A model generated the notes under the pieces. The model was not told the DNA's origin. It worked only from the letters and a program-made list of their open reading frames with translations, and made no database searches. A stretch of 64,000 bases of DNA, taken from Ceratothoa steindachneri. Lineage: Eukaryota > Arthropoda > Malacostraca > Isopoda > Cymothoidae. Below are positions 11,666-22,016 of this stretch, piece after piece. The position numbers and the translations under genes were made by a program. Numbering within the stretch: position 1 is the first letter of the stretch; the number at the start of each line of letters is the position of its first letter. The stretch covers positions 80,338,648-80,402,647 of the forward strand of contig OZ018337.1 in assembly GCA_963969495.1 (NCBI GenBank), read 5' to 3'.

Positions 11666-13074
11666 CAGTGGGGGAAAAGGAAATGTTAACATTAAGAATT
11701 TTTGGATAATTAAGCACAAAAGTACATTCCAAGTTTGTTTTATTGGGTTCTTTTACTTACATTTCTTTACATTTAGTACTTTGTCATGTTCCCACGGGTC
11801 TTAAACACCTCCTGGATCCTCTTGGGCATGGATGTTGTAAGATTCTCAAAGTAGGAGCCGTCCATTGCCACTCACAGCTTAATGAGTGTCTCCTTCAGGG
11901 CGGGGGTCAAGGTGGGCTGGGACTTAGCAACTTCATTTTTTATTTGGTTCCTGGCATTCTCTATGGGGTTTAAGTCAGGTGAGTTGCCTGGCCAGTCCCA
12001 AATTTTGATGTTCTTCTCATTAAGGAAGTCTTTGACAGCTTGTGCCTTGTGTGCAGGGGCGCCATCGTGCATAAAAAAGTCGCAGCCATGGAGAGCGTAG
12101 AAATGGAGCAGATGTTTCCCCAAAACCTCAATGTAATTCTTTCCCTTCATGGTGACGTTCTTGGGGAGGAAATAGAGACCACTCCTGCCCTTCTCCCCAC
12201 TGAAGCATCCCCAAACCATGATGCCATCGGGGTGCTTCATGGTCTTCACAGTGTAGCGGTGGTCATATCTGCTCACATCACTGGGCCGCCGCACCACTTT
12301 CGAGCACCCCTGATGAGCCGAAAACTGCTCTCATCACTCCACATGACTTTCTTCTACTACTCTGGTGTCCAATCTTGATATTTCTTCATGAAAGCTAGCT
12401 GTTTTTTCTTCATACCCTCTGTCAGCAGCGGTTTCTTGGTGGCACGGCAAACCCAGGTCTTTTTGTAGCCGGTGCTGGATGGTACGAATAGCGACGTTGT
12501 GGAGCAAGTCAGGATGTTTCCCCTTCAATTTAGCCGCTGTTATTGAAGGGTCCTGCTTCCCCTCACGTAGCAAAACTTTGTCAGTCCGAGCAGTTGTCTT
12601 CTTCTTGCCCCCAGAGCCAGGTTTGCGAGGTGGTGCGGTGCCGGGAGGGAGTGTGGTGGCTGCTTTTTTTAGTTTAAAGCGTGACACACGGCTCCCGTTC
12701 AGATACGCTACACACTTTACTGGCACTTCCTGCTCCATTAGGGTTAGGGCACGGGTCTTCTCCTCCATTGTCAGCTTGCTACGCCCCATTGCAATGGTAT
12801 GGTGGTGTCTGGTAGGGTATCAAAGTCAGCAGAAAGGTGAAAAAGATGCGTTCTGTGGGGCAGCATAACACAGATGTACACTGTCTGAGCTCTGCAAGCA
12901 CACTTAAACTGAGCCTGGCGGAAGTTGCAAGGGAGCCCTGGCTGCAGGTACATGCCTCATACCAAGCTCTTCCCACTACCTATATGGCGGGAATGCGGTA
13001 AAAAAGTTAACCGCAAAATTCGAGTTAACATTTCCATTGCGTTTAACAGGTTAACATTTCCTTTGCACCCACTG
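11666..13074 (-). mobile_element. Tc1-like element with both termini
   Basis: The left end cagtgggggaaaaggaaatg and the reverse complement of the right end (cagtgggtgcaaaggaaatg) are inverted repeats flanked by TA on both sides (11664-11665, 13075-13076). The repeat motif aaatgttaac also occurs about 30 bp further inside the right end, suggesting a double binding site for the transposase. The 1409-bp length is normal for Tc1. It is the youngest layer here: it splits an LTR that split a LINE. Confidence 0.92.
11872..12789 (-). pseudogene. Tc1 transposase with one main frameshift
   Basis: The frame starts at the ATG at 12789 (MGRSKLTMEEKTRAL). Residues 1 to about 120 are the paired-type helix-turn-helix DNA-binding region, with a basic GSGGKKKTTARTDK linker. 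After a shift near 12350 the catalytic domain reads WSDESSF (first Asp), FMHDGAPAHK (second Asp) and SPDLNPIEN (Glu); 34 residues separate the second Asp from the Glu, the DD34E spacing of Tc1. About 305 codons in total fits the family's 340 or so with small deletions. All three catalytic residues are retained, so inactivation appears recent. Confidence 0.88.
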
Positions 13075-14375
13075 TATTTAGAAACTGTTTAAACAAAATA
13101 TATCTCTGAAAAGAGAATACAATCGGTTATTATTCGTATTCATAATAGAAAAAATTGGAAGGCAAATCATACCTACACACTCACACAGGGGTAGGGAAAG
13201 ATATATGTAAAGAGGGGTGGGAGAATGGCCCTACAGACAGACACACACACACCGCTCCCCCACAGCGGTTCAATGCCTGTTGGAGTCGATGCTACAGTTG
13301 GCATCTGGGCCACACCAAAAGAGATCGAAAGGTGGTTCATATAGTGTTTTGAGAACATCTTATGGCAGCACCAAGGTGATGCCGTTGATGCTCAGGGCAA
13401 AGGGTGTGACACTGATTGACACTTCCCTGTGGGACATCCTCTTCCTGCTCCATTGGGCTGGAGAGGGCTCCCCCCACCCGTACACGGAATCAACGATCTC
13501 ACAAAAATTCAGATATAAAGATTGGGAGGCGTCCCCTCGCCCCCATCATGTGGAGAGTCTCCATGATACCTTATCACCATGTGGTATCATAGGCCTTCTC
13601 CAGATCAAAAAACACTGTGGCATATTGCTGTCTATGAAGGAAGGCCTAACAGATGACATTTTCCAGTTGGAGCAGATCATCTGATGTGGAGTGGAACTTG
13701 TGGAAGCCGCACTGTGCAGAAGACAGATGGCCTCCACTGTCCAGAAAAAAAGGCTAATCTAACATTTACCAATTTCTCCATCAACTTGCACATGCAAGAG
13801 ATTAGAGAAATTGGGGAAACTGGTTGGAGTAGAGTGATCTCTCTCCGGTTTGTGAAAGACGAGCACAGTAGTGATTAGCCACGAATCCAGGAGGAGACCC
13901 TCCACCCATATCCTGTTGAACAGAAAGGCCATGCCTCACTCACCCAGGTGTCAAAGCATGGCATACGGGACATCGTCCGCACCATGGGCGGTGTCCGCAC
14001 CATGGGCGGTGTCCGCACACGAAGCAAGAGCAGAATGCAACTCACTCCCAGTAAACCTGTCATTGAAGGGTTCTCAACCTCTTGAGGTAAAGTCCAGTCG
14101 GCGGCCTTCCACGACATCACAACGCGCAGTGAATGCTGGTGGAGCAGCATCCTAGCTAGAGAATGCAGTCGCGAAGGATTCTGCCATGGATGCGGGGTCT
14201 GAGATTGCGATCCCATTCTCCTGGAAAATGGGAGGGAGGTTCCTGCAAGAACTTGCCCCAAATCCTTTTGACTGGCTTCCACACCTCTACTAGAGAGGTT
14301 TTCCCGTTAAGTGAAGACACATATGCCCGCCAAGAGAGCGGCGGTTGGCGATGCACTGGGTCACTTCTCCACTGT

Positions 14376-14994
14376 CAGTGAGGTAGGTATTACTGATGGG
14401 ATGATGCCAAATTTTTTCCTGATTCCGATTCTTCATGTATCTATAGTATTATATCATGTCAATATATATGTATAACTTTCTAAATGATGAAATCTTAATT
14501 CTTTTTTACAATAAAATGTAATCAGTAATGGAGTTAGATAAATACAAAAGAAATTTCCTGTATTGAAAATGATTAAATTATATAAAAATATTTCCAAATA
14601 ATAGCAAATATATAATAATTGAATTGCTTGGGAACACAATTATAAAAATAAATATAACCATAAAACATAAAATTTTGCAATTAAGTAAATACCTTATACA
14701 AAAATTAAAGCAGATTTCCTTCAATAATTTTTTTTTAACTCAAATCCTAAAAATAGAATTCTTTTAATAAATTTAAAGACTATGGTACTTTATACTTTGT
14801 TTAAAATAATCTTTTATCAAAGCCTTATACTTTTCAACCTTACATAGGCTAAGCTAAAAGGACTGACCCCAACTTTAAGAAAAAGCTTCAAGAGAAAAGC
14901 AAGATAGTTTTCATTTATTTGGCTCCATTGAGGTAATTTGACAAACTTATACAATAGGCTTGATATTGCAAAATGGTGAATAAAAGAACAAAAA
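14376..14994. other. AT-rich sequence, no gene
   Basis: Very AT-rich. The 29-bp word at 14794-14822, starting actttgtttaaaataatctt, is identical to 9532-9560 inside the LTR at 9303-10189. Otherwise nothing is recognised. Confidence 0.5.
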
Positions 14995-14997
14995 AAT

Positions 14998-15748
14998 TCA
15001 GATTCATGTGGAAAATGTAAAATTAATGTGAAACAGTCAGAACCTGCTTTACTTTGTGAATATTGTGGACTTTGGTTCCATACAGTTTGTGAGAAAATTG
15101 CTGATGATGTGTACAATGCTTTGAAAACAATTACGAAAGGCAAAACTCACTGGTTTTGCTCAAACTGTGACTCGAAGGCTATATATGTCTTAAAGTTGGT
15201 AACAACTTAAACAAAAAATGATGAAATAGAAAAAAAGGTAGAGGAAATTGATAATAAGTTTGAAGATGTGATTCAGGTAAAAAATGAAGAATTTAGAGGA
15301 AATATAAAGAAAATAGCCAGGAGAGTTTTTTGAAAATAGATGAAGATAAGAAAAAGAGAATTGCTTGATAATAAAGAATATGAAACAAATTGGTGAGATG
15401 GACATCAAGGAAATTAATAAAAAGAATTTGCAGAATGCGAATGATGACAAGGATATATTGAATAAACTTTGGGATATTTTACAAGTTGGAAATATTGAAG
15501 TAGTTGAGGCAAAAAGGTTGCTGAAAAAAGAAAATTATAGAAATAAGCCAAAGATGATGTTTGTAAAAGTGAAGGATAGGGACCAGAAATACAAAATTTT
15601 GAATAAAACCAAAATACTTGATAATATACCAGAATGGAAAGGTATTTATGTTGACTCAGATAGAACCAAGGAGCAGCAGGAAGAAGATTTTAAATTAAGA
15701 AATCAGATAAAAGAGAAGAGACAAGGTTTTCAAAATCCAAAAAACTAG
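14998..15748 (+). pseudogene. LINE ORF1: PHD finger plus RNA-binding tail
   Basis: ORF1 proteins of LINEs bind the element RNA. This one begins with a PHD-like zinc finger: SCGKCK, LLCEYCGLWFH, VCEKI, then HWFCSNC, giving a C-x2-C, C-x2-C, H-x2-C, C-x2-C pattern. A lysine-rich coiled segment follows, then KMMFVKVKDR and EQQEEDFKLRNQIKEKR, which resembles the C-terminal part of LINE ORF1 proteins that follows the RRM-like fold. Stops near 15208 and 15335 break the frame. Confidence 0.7.
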
Positions 15749-15868
15749 AATAAGCGGAGGAAAACTAGTTTAAAAAGTGCCAAACCAAAGAGAGCATCAG
15801 TAAGCCAGCAAGAAGTTATTGTAAATAAACTTAGTTTTAAGGAAAATGGTCCTAGGTTAAACAAAAAA

Positions 15869-16950
15869 TTGAAAGCAGTTTTGATTAATGCAAGAAGTAT
15901 AGTTAATAAAGTACCTGACCTACATACATATGTTTATGAAAAAGACCCAGATATAATAATAATTACTGAATCATGGGCATCAATTAAAATTGGGGAAGCA
16001 CAACTAAAACTGAGAAATTATGACACATTTAGAAAAGATAGACAGGTAACAGAGGAGGAGGAGTTTTGATGTATGTTAAATCAGAACTCAAAGTAACATT
16101 AATAGAGGACTTGATGAACAATGAAAACAAAGAGTCAGCATGGTGTGAGATAAAAAGTAATATAAACAACAGCAATATTGTTATTGGAGGATGTTATTTA
16201 AGTACATCAGCATCACAAGTAGAAAAAGATAGTTTATTTCAAATTCTTGGAACAGTTTGCCAAAGAGAAGAAAATATTGTTATCGCAGGTGATTTTAATT
16301 ATAGGATGATAGATTGGGACTCTTTGCATGCAGAGGGAGAAGCCCGGGAATTTCTTGATTTAACTATGGATAATTTTCTCATGCAGCATGTAGGAGAACC
16401 AACGCGACAGGACAGTATTTTAGATTTAGTATTAATCTCAAATGATAATCTAGTGGACAATGTAAAAGTAAAATCACATTTTAGTAGTAGTGATCATAAT
16501 ATTGTGCAATTTAGTATATCTTTGCTAATGTTGGATTTGAATTGGAAAGAGAAATATCTTGATTATAGGAATGCTGAATTAAAAAAATTAGAAGAAGAAT
16601 TTAGAAAAGTTGACTGGATCAAAATTTTTAAAGATAAAAATACATATGAAATGTGGGATTTATTTAAAAAAAGAACATGACAATAATAAATTTATGTGTT
16701 CCAGTAAAGATAAGAAGCAAAGCGAAACCTAAGCCACCTTGGTGGAATATACATATAGCGAGAAAAAGAAAAAACAAAACTAGATGGTGGAAAAGATATA
16801 GAGACAATCCAGACTTTCAGCACAATGAAAGAGTTACAAAGAGAAATAAGAAAAGCCAAGAGAAAGTTCAAATGGAAAATTTCACGGCAGATTAAGAGAG
16901 ACCCCAAAATCTACTATAAATATGTAAGAAGCAAATTAACTGTTAAGGAG
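15869..16950 (+). pseudogene. LINE ORF2 endonuclease (APE-type) fragment
   Basis: APE-type endonucleases nick the target DNA for reverse transcription. Motifs in order are INARSIVNK, ITESWAS (catalytic Glu), IAGDFNYR (Asp), PTRQDSILDLVL and SSSDHNIVQF (Asp-His). Frame breaks occur at about 16069 and 16680. After the domain the linker region reads PWWNIHIARKRK and KRDPKIYYKYVRSK, the usual segment before the RT. The reverse transcriptase is absent because the hAT interrupts at about 16955. Confidence 0.85.
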
Positions 16951-16955
16951 GAGGT

Positions 16956-18941
16956 TGGACATTCTCATTTTCTCCATCACTCTTATTGTCAGCTGACTGG
17001 AGAATCTGAACTATCAAATAACGCTGAAGCAGATTGATTTTCACTTATATCCTCAATAAACCAGTCTTTTAACGCTTGCTCTACATCCTTGCCATTGTAT
17101 TCGCCTTCCAAAAATGTTGATTTGAATCGTGGATCAAAATATGTTGCCATAATAAGATTTTTATCATTAAAATAAGAATTAAATCTGCTTTTCACTGAGG
17201 CCTTCCAAGCAGACAAGGTTGAATCTAACCCACCAAATAATCCTTTAGTCTCTCCTTTTTTAAAAAAATGGCAAATTACCTCCATGTTTGGAATTAATGT
17301 TGAGGTCATTGCATTGTGAGCACTTAAAAATTAATAGGCAACAAAATGCTTTAGAATTTGTAGCAATTTTTCCAAGATCTTCCACTGATTGGTTTCTAGG
17401 CAAGATGGTTTTGAATGCCACTGCAATAGGTAATAAGAGCAGTTTTCTGTTCTAAAATTCTTGCGAGCATATAATACTGACTGTTCCATCTTGTCTCTAC
17501 ATTCTGAATAAATGTGTGCCTAGGTAAATTAAATTTATCTTGATATTCATTGTATCTTGCAAAAGCTGATGTTGAGTGATTGAAATGACTGATATTTGTT
17601 TGCATGTTGATATGATGTCTAACATATTTTTGCTCAAAAATAGCATCTTCGAGCAATAATTGTAGGCTATGCATAAAACAAGCTATGGACTGGTATCCAG
17701 CTTGCGCGACCCCTGCTGCCATATTAGCAGCATTATCCCTCACTATTACATGTACTTTGCTATTAGGGATTTGATAATTACTCAAGGTGTTCTGAAGGCA
17801 TTCACTTATGTTCGCGGCAGTATGCGATAACTCAAAGGGTGTGAGCCCTAGAATAGCACTTTTTTTGTTCATAATGCTCATTAATCCAATGAGCGGTCAA
17901 ACTTAAAAATGAATTATGACTTGTGCTTACTGACCAACCATCACTTGTGAAAGAGATATATGCTGCTATATTTATTTCTTTTTGAAGTTTGTCTTTAACG
18001 CAAGCATACATATCTTGAATAACAATTTCTTTTATAAATTTTTGAGATGGTATCTGATAATTGGGACATAAATGATTAAGAAGTCTAAGTAAGCTACAAG
18101 AGTAAGGAGGTTATCTTTAAATTATATAACTCTTATGTCAGGCCACATTAGAGTACTGTATACAAGCATGGTCACCACATTTTAAACATGATATAATCAG
18201 TACAAAGGAGGGCAACAAAAATAATACCATCCCTGAAGCACCTTGAATATGAAGATAGACTGAGGGTATTAAATATGTTCTCATTTGAAAGGTGCGTGAG
18301 GGAAGATATGATTGAGCTTTTTAAAATCCTTTCTGGGATGGATAAATTGGATTTCAGTAAGTTATTTGAGTTAGAAGGTAGTAATAGAACTAGAGACCAC
18401 CACTTAAAGGTTAAAAAAACAGAGGTGCAGACTGGATGTTAGAAAATATTTTTTCACTAACAGAGTGGTAGACTATTGGAATAGTTTGCCACCTGAGACT
18501 GTAGACAGCCCAAACTTGAATGTTTTCAAGTGCAGATTGGATGATTATATGGAGATGGAGGGTTAAGTTCTTACTTTTTGGTATGGGGGTATGTTTCTTG
18601 ACTCATTCCTGTGGATGCAGTTTCTTTTTATTATATATTTTGGGGGACTTTGATTTTGTTTTTGACAGACTCCTATGGAGGCTTTAAATTATATATTGTA
18701 GATGCATGGTCTGACATAATCCTATGGAGTGTTTAAATTGTATATTGTAGATGCATGATCTGACAAAATCCTATGGATGCATTATGTGGGTGGGATTTGA
18801 TGGATACGGATGACCTTTGATAGGCCCTTGTCGCTTTTGTCATCCGTAAAATTATGTTATGTTAAAACCAATGTCTTCTAAGATTGAAAAAGGCTGCAAA
18901 TCTAATGCTATCATATCTTCAATTAGTTGATGAATCATTTT
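16956..18941 (-). pseudogene. hAT transposase fragment, interrupted by a CR1 3' end
   Basis: Read on the minus strand from 18941: IALDLQPFSILEDIGF (18867-18941), then the CR1 copy at 18082-18866 intervenes, then LLNHLCPNYQIPSQKFI, FTSDGWSVSTSHNSFLSL, RDNAANMAAGV, ETRWNSQYYMLARILEQ and YFDPRFKSTFLEG down to 16989. These are the ordered hAT core motifs. Continuity of the sentence across the CR1 insert (EDIGF then LLNHLCP) shows that the CR1 landed in an existing hAT. The BED finger and C-terminal dimerisation domain are not found. This family differs from the hAT at 5995. Confidence 0.8.
18082..18866 (+). mobile_element. CR1 LINE 3' end (copy A), 5'-truncated
   Basis: This encodes the last roughly 150 codons after the RT core (SKEVIFKLYNSYVRPH, VQRRATKIIP, MFSFER, then FFTNRVVDYWNSLP in a second frame) followed by the family's 3' UTR. 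The UTR ends with an inverted repeat GGATGAC (18808) and GTCATCC (18839) and a short ttatgttatg tail. Five copies of this family occur in the window. Frameshifts are present. Confidence 0.88.
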
Positions 18942-19737
18942 AGCTCTTATGTTAGGCCACATCTAGAGTACTGTATACAGGCATGGTCCCCACATTTTAG
19001 ACACGATATTAACCTTCTCGAGTCAGTGCAACGGAGGGCAACAAAGATTATTCCTCCTCTGAGGCACCTTGAATATATAGATAGACTGAGGGTATTAAAC
19101 ATGTTCTCGTTCGAAAGGAGGTGTGTGAGAGGAGATATGATTGAACTCTTTAAAAAAATTTCTGGAATAAATAAATTGGATGTTAGCAAGTTTTTTGAGT
19201 TAGATGATGGAAATCGGACTAGAGGTCACCACTTGAAAATTAAAAAGCAAGGGTGTAGGTTGGATTTAAGAAAATATTTTTTCACCAATAGAGTGGTAGA
19301 CTTCTGGAACAAATTGCGGCGGAGGGTAGTAGGTAGTCCAAATTTAAATGTATTTAAGAGTAGGTTGGATGAATTTATAGGGAGGGAAAGTTGCGATGGT
19401 TCCTAAGTTTTGTATATATTAATATTGTTTTTATATATCTATAGCTGCATGATTTAGTTCTTGACAAGCCTTGATTGGTGATACCCTTGTTTATGGACGC
19501 AATCCTCTGGATGTAGTTTCTTGGGAGTTTGGGTGCCTTAAAAAAGAGGCCGTTTGACTTGGATGACCTATGATGGGCCCTTGTGGCTTTTGTCATCTGT
19601 TATATTATATTGTGGGGGACTTTGATTTTGTCTTTCCCTGGTGATGGTGCTTTTTGTGGGTGGGTTTTGATGGATGCGGATGACCTTTGATGGGCCCTTG
19701 TGGCTTTTGTCATCCGTGAAATTATGTTATGTATGTC
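18942..19737 (+). mobile_element. CR1 LINE 3' end (copy B), 5'-truncated
   Basis: The frame to 19406 is open for about 155 codons: YVRPHLEYCIQAWSPHF, VQRRATKIIPPL, FFTNRVVDFWNKL, ending GRESCDGS. The 3' UTR holds two copies of the ggatgac...gtcatcc type element (about 19560-19605 and 19678-19715) and ends attatgttatg. It begins within the hAT sequence interrupted by copy A, so the same family hit this locus twice. Confidence 0.88.
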
Positions 19738-20419
19738 TTTTCAAGTGGGGGTATGTTTGAGCATAGGTTTTCCCCAAATTGGAAGCAGTTCATCTGATAA
19801 TTGCAAGTGGTTAATAATACCACTTAGTTGCCAATTTTAGATAAAAAATTACAAGATTTCTGGACACCTTGTTGTCTTCTTTAACCAATGCTGGACGTTA
19901 ACATTGTTGAACATTGGGTAGTATTTTTTGCTGGACAAAAGTTCTAAAAATAGTAAAATGCTGGATATCTGGGCAGCCTAGGGCCCATGGCACCTTACAT
20001 GTACATACCTTTATACGTGTATCAACAACTTACCTATTTGAAATAAGATGGGATATCATATCAGCAGCAATTATATATTTTATAATTTCAATCTTTAAAT
20101 TATATTTCAAAAACTCTAAAAGTAATTTATAAAACAAAAGTTTTATTTTAAAATTTAACAAAGTGCAAAATATCATTTTAAACAAAAATCTTTAGGTTTT
20201 CAATTTTTAAGAAGAATTGTTTTTGGAATCAGAAATTGAAGACAAATTCTTCTGATTCCGATTTCCCCACAAAGCTTGATTCTTCTGATTAATCATCCCA
20301 TGATTAGTAGGCATGGATGATAGCACGGATGTCAGGGTAAATGTTGCGAATGAAAATACGGTGAATGGACGTATAATGAAGTGGAAAAGATGGTGGAATT
20401 GGATGAATGTTTGACTAGT
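19738..20419. other. unassigned sequence
   Basis: AT-rich with several ctgga words (19860-19975). It may be the far end of the hAT interrupted by copies A and B, but I found no BED finger or terminal repeat. A Gypsy frame starts after about 20420. Confidence 0.35.
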
Positions 20420-20433
20420 ATGAAAGGGAGGAT

Positions 20434-21955
20434 GTGAATCGAATGCTGTTTGAACAAAAGGGAGTCCTCAGTAAGGGCGATCTGGATTTCAGGGTTGCGA
20501 AGCTTCCGGAATACAAGATTGTCCTGAAGGAGGACACCCCAATCTATCAGTGGCCAGGACATTTCCCGTGTCCGGTTGCTGATGAGATTGAGGAGCAGTG
20601 TGTGGAATTAGAACAATTGGGGGTGATTGCGGAGCAGTGTGTGGAATTAGAACAATTGGGGGTGATTGAAGAAAGTGAGAGTGCATGGAATAGTCTGATT
20701 GTACCTGTACATAGGCAGGATGGAAGATTATATCTGTGTGTGGATTATCGAAAGGTGAAAGAAAGGTTTCCAATGTGTGTGCATAATATGCATGGGATGA
20801 AGTGGTTTACAAAGCTGGATCTGGTACAGGGGTATTACAAGATGCCCATTGCTGAGGAGAGCCAGCCGGTGACTGCCTTTTCCTCTACGAAAAGGCATTA
20901 TCAGTTCCAGAACCTCAGCTTTGGGTTGGCTAATGCTCCCGGAGCCTTCCAGTGGGCAATGAATGTTGTGTTGAGTAAGTTTACGAATAAAACTGTGATT
21001 GTGTTTATAGATGATATTTTGATTATGACAAGAGTTTTGAGTCACATATGAGATTGGTGAATGATGTGTTGAGAACGTTGGAGAGTGTTGGTGTGAAGGT
21101 GAAAGTAGCGAAGTGTGAATGGTTTGCGAAAGAAGCGGAGTTCCTTGGGCATATGGTGAGTGAGAATGGGTTGCGAAAGTCAATGAAGTATATTGAGGAG
21201 GTGCGAATGTGTCTGAAACCGGTGACTGTGAAGCAGCTGAAGTCATTTCTGGGTTTGATTGAGTTTCAGCGAAAGTTTATACATGATTGTTTGGGTGTGA
21301 GAAAGCCTCTGACTGAGTGGATGGGCAAGAAAGGTAGTACGATTGTCAGGTGGAATGATAAGATGAATGAAGCATGAGAGACTGAAAGAGGCAGCGGCTG
21401 AAGATGTTGAATTGGCATACCCAGACTATAGTGTGAATGCTAAGATGCTTGAATTGTATACGGACGAGAGTGGGTACTGTATGGGAGGTTTTCTGATGCA
21501 AGAGCAGCGTTTGAATGGAGAGAATGTCAGGCAAATAATTGGGTATGTATCCAAGGCTATGAATGCGGCAGAGCAAAATTATTTGACTATGGAGCGAGAG
21601 TTGGCTGCGATAAGGTATTGTTTGAAAGTGTTGCGTCCATTTTTGTATGGTGTCAGGTTTGTGATTAAAACAGATCACCAACCTCTTGTGTATTTGCAAT
21701 GTATGAAATGGGCTGATAGTAGGATTGCAAGGACTTTGGAAGATTTGAGTGACTGATTTAATGTCAAGGTATCCTGGTACGAATGATGAAAATGTGTGTG
21801 GAGTGAGTGATACTGAGTATTTGCTGAAAGGGACTATGAATGGAAAGGAGAGTAAGGGTGGTGTTGATTCCTTGTTTGAGAGCGTATGTAATGGTTTGCA
21901 AGATTTGAAGAGTGATGGAATAGATGTGAGAGTGACGATAGTGTGGATGACTTAA
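20434..21955 (+). pseudogene. Gypsy-type pol: reverse transcriptase and RNase H
   Basis: RT motifs in order are LYLCVDYRKVKERFP, FTKLDLVQGYYK, TAFSSTKRHYQF, LANAPGAFQ, VFIDDIL (active-site I-D-D) and the connection AEFLGHMVSENG. RNase H follows with LYTDESGYCMGG (Asp), LTMERELAAIRY (Glu) and KTDHQPL (Asp). There is a 1-nt deletion near 21027 just after IDDIL and a 2-nt deletion near 21375; otherwise frames are open. A 39-bp duplication lies in the RT N-terminus. The protease that should precede it is found instead downstream at 23589-24385. Confidence 0.9.
20593..20670 (+). repeat. 39-bp in-frame tandem duplication in Gypsy RT
   Basis: The unit beginning gagcagtgtgtggaattaga is present at 20593 and 20632 with nearly identical sequence, duplicating 13 residues (EQCVELEQLGVI plus one) without breaking the frame. 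Confidence 0.95.
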
Positions 21956-22016
21956 GGAAGGAAGTGAAGAGTGAAGTATGTAGGAAGCCTGAAAGTATTG
22001 GTATGAGAGTGATGTG

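Larger units (their letters stand above)
11085..13264 (-). mobile_element. LTR with primer-binding-site stub, minus orientation, split by Tc1
   Basis: The reverse complement starts tgtgggggagcg (at 13264), matching the start of the LTR at 9303, and ends near 11103 (cggcctgttata). Immediately beyond lies tctggcgcctgaataggg (11085-11102), where TGGCGCC at 11094-11100 looks like a primer-binding site complementary to a tRNA 3' end. So this is a 5' LTR plus leader stub rather than a clean solo LTR. A complete Tc1 element (11666-13074) is inserted in it. Without the Tc1 the LTR is about 750 bp. Confidence 0.7.
9262..14375 (-). mobile_element. RNase H-type LINE, decayed copy interrupted by two LTRs and a Tc1
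   Basis: Three blocks align by eye with the better copy at 41276-47400: 9262-9302 (ggaagccaaccccctcttga), 10190-11084 (RT C-terminal region, ERVLWKVDSIHHTGLHL) and 13265-14375 (RT N-terminal region, around FIDSNMPQCFLIWRRP). The gaps are filled by inserted LTR and Tc1 sequence. A local 102-bp tandem duplication (10802-11005) and an 18-bp duplication (13975-14010) are absent from the other copy. Many stops and frameshifts make it inactive. The I/Jockey-group assignment comes from the RNase H domain seen in the other copy. Confidence 0.8.
14995..16955 (+). mobile_element. CR1-like LINE with PHD-finger ORF1, 5' half
   Basis: ORF1 and most of the ORF2 endonuclease domain are present in order on the plus strand. 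The RT domain should follow but the sequence switches at about 16955 to a minus-strand hAT. No matching RT core resumes downstream of the hAT that I can assign to this copy. A related PHD-type element lies at 30070-37860. Confidence 0.8.

Noticed and set aside
15028..15210. PHD-finger frame as part of a host chromatin protein
   Set aside because: It is followed directly by LINE ORF1 and endonuclease sequence in the same orientation, as in the element at 30070.
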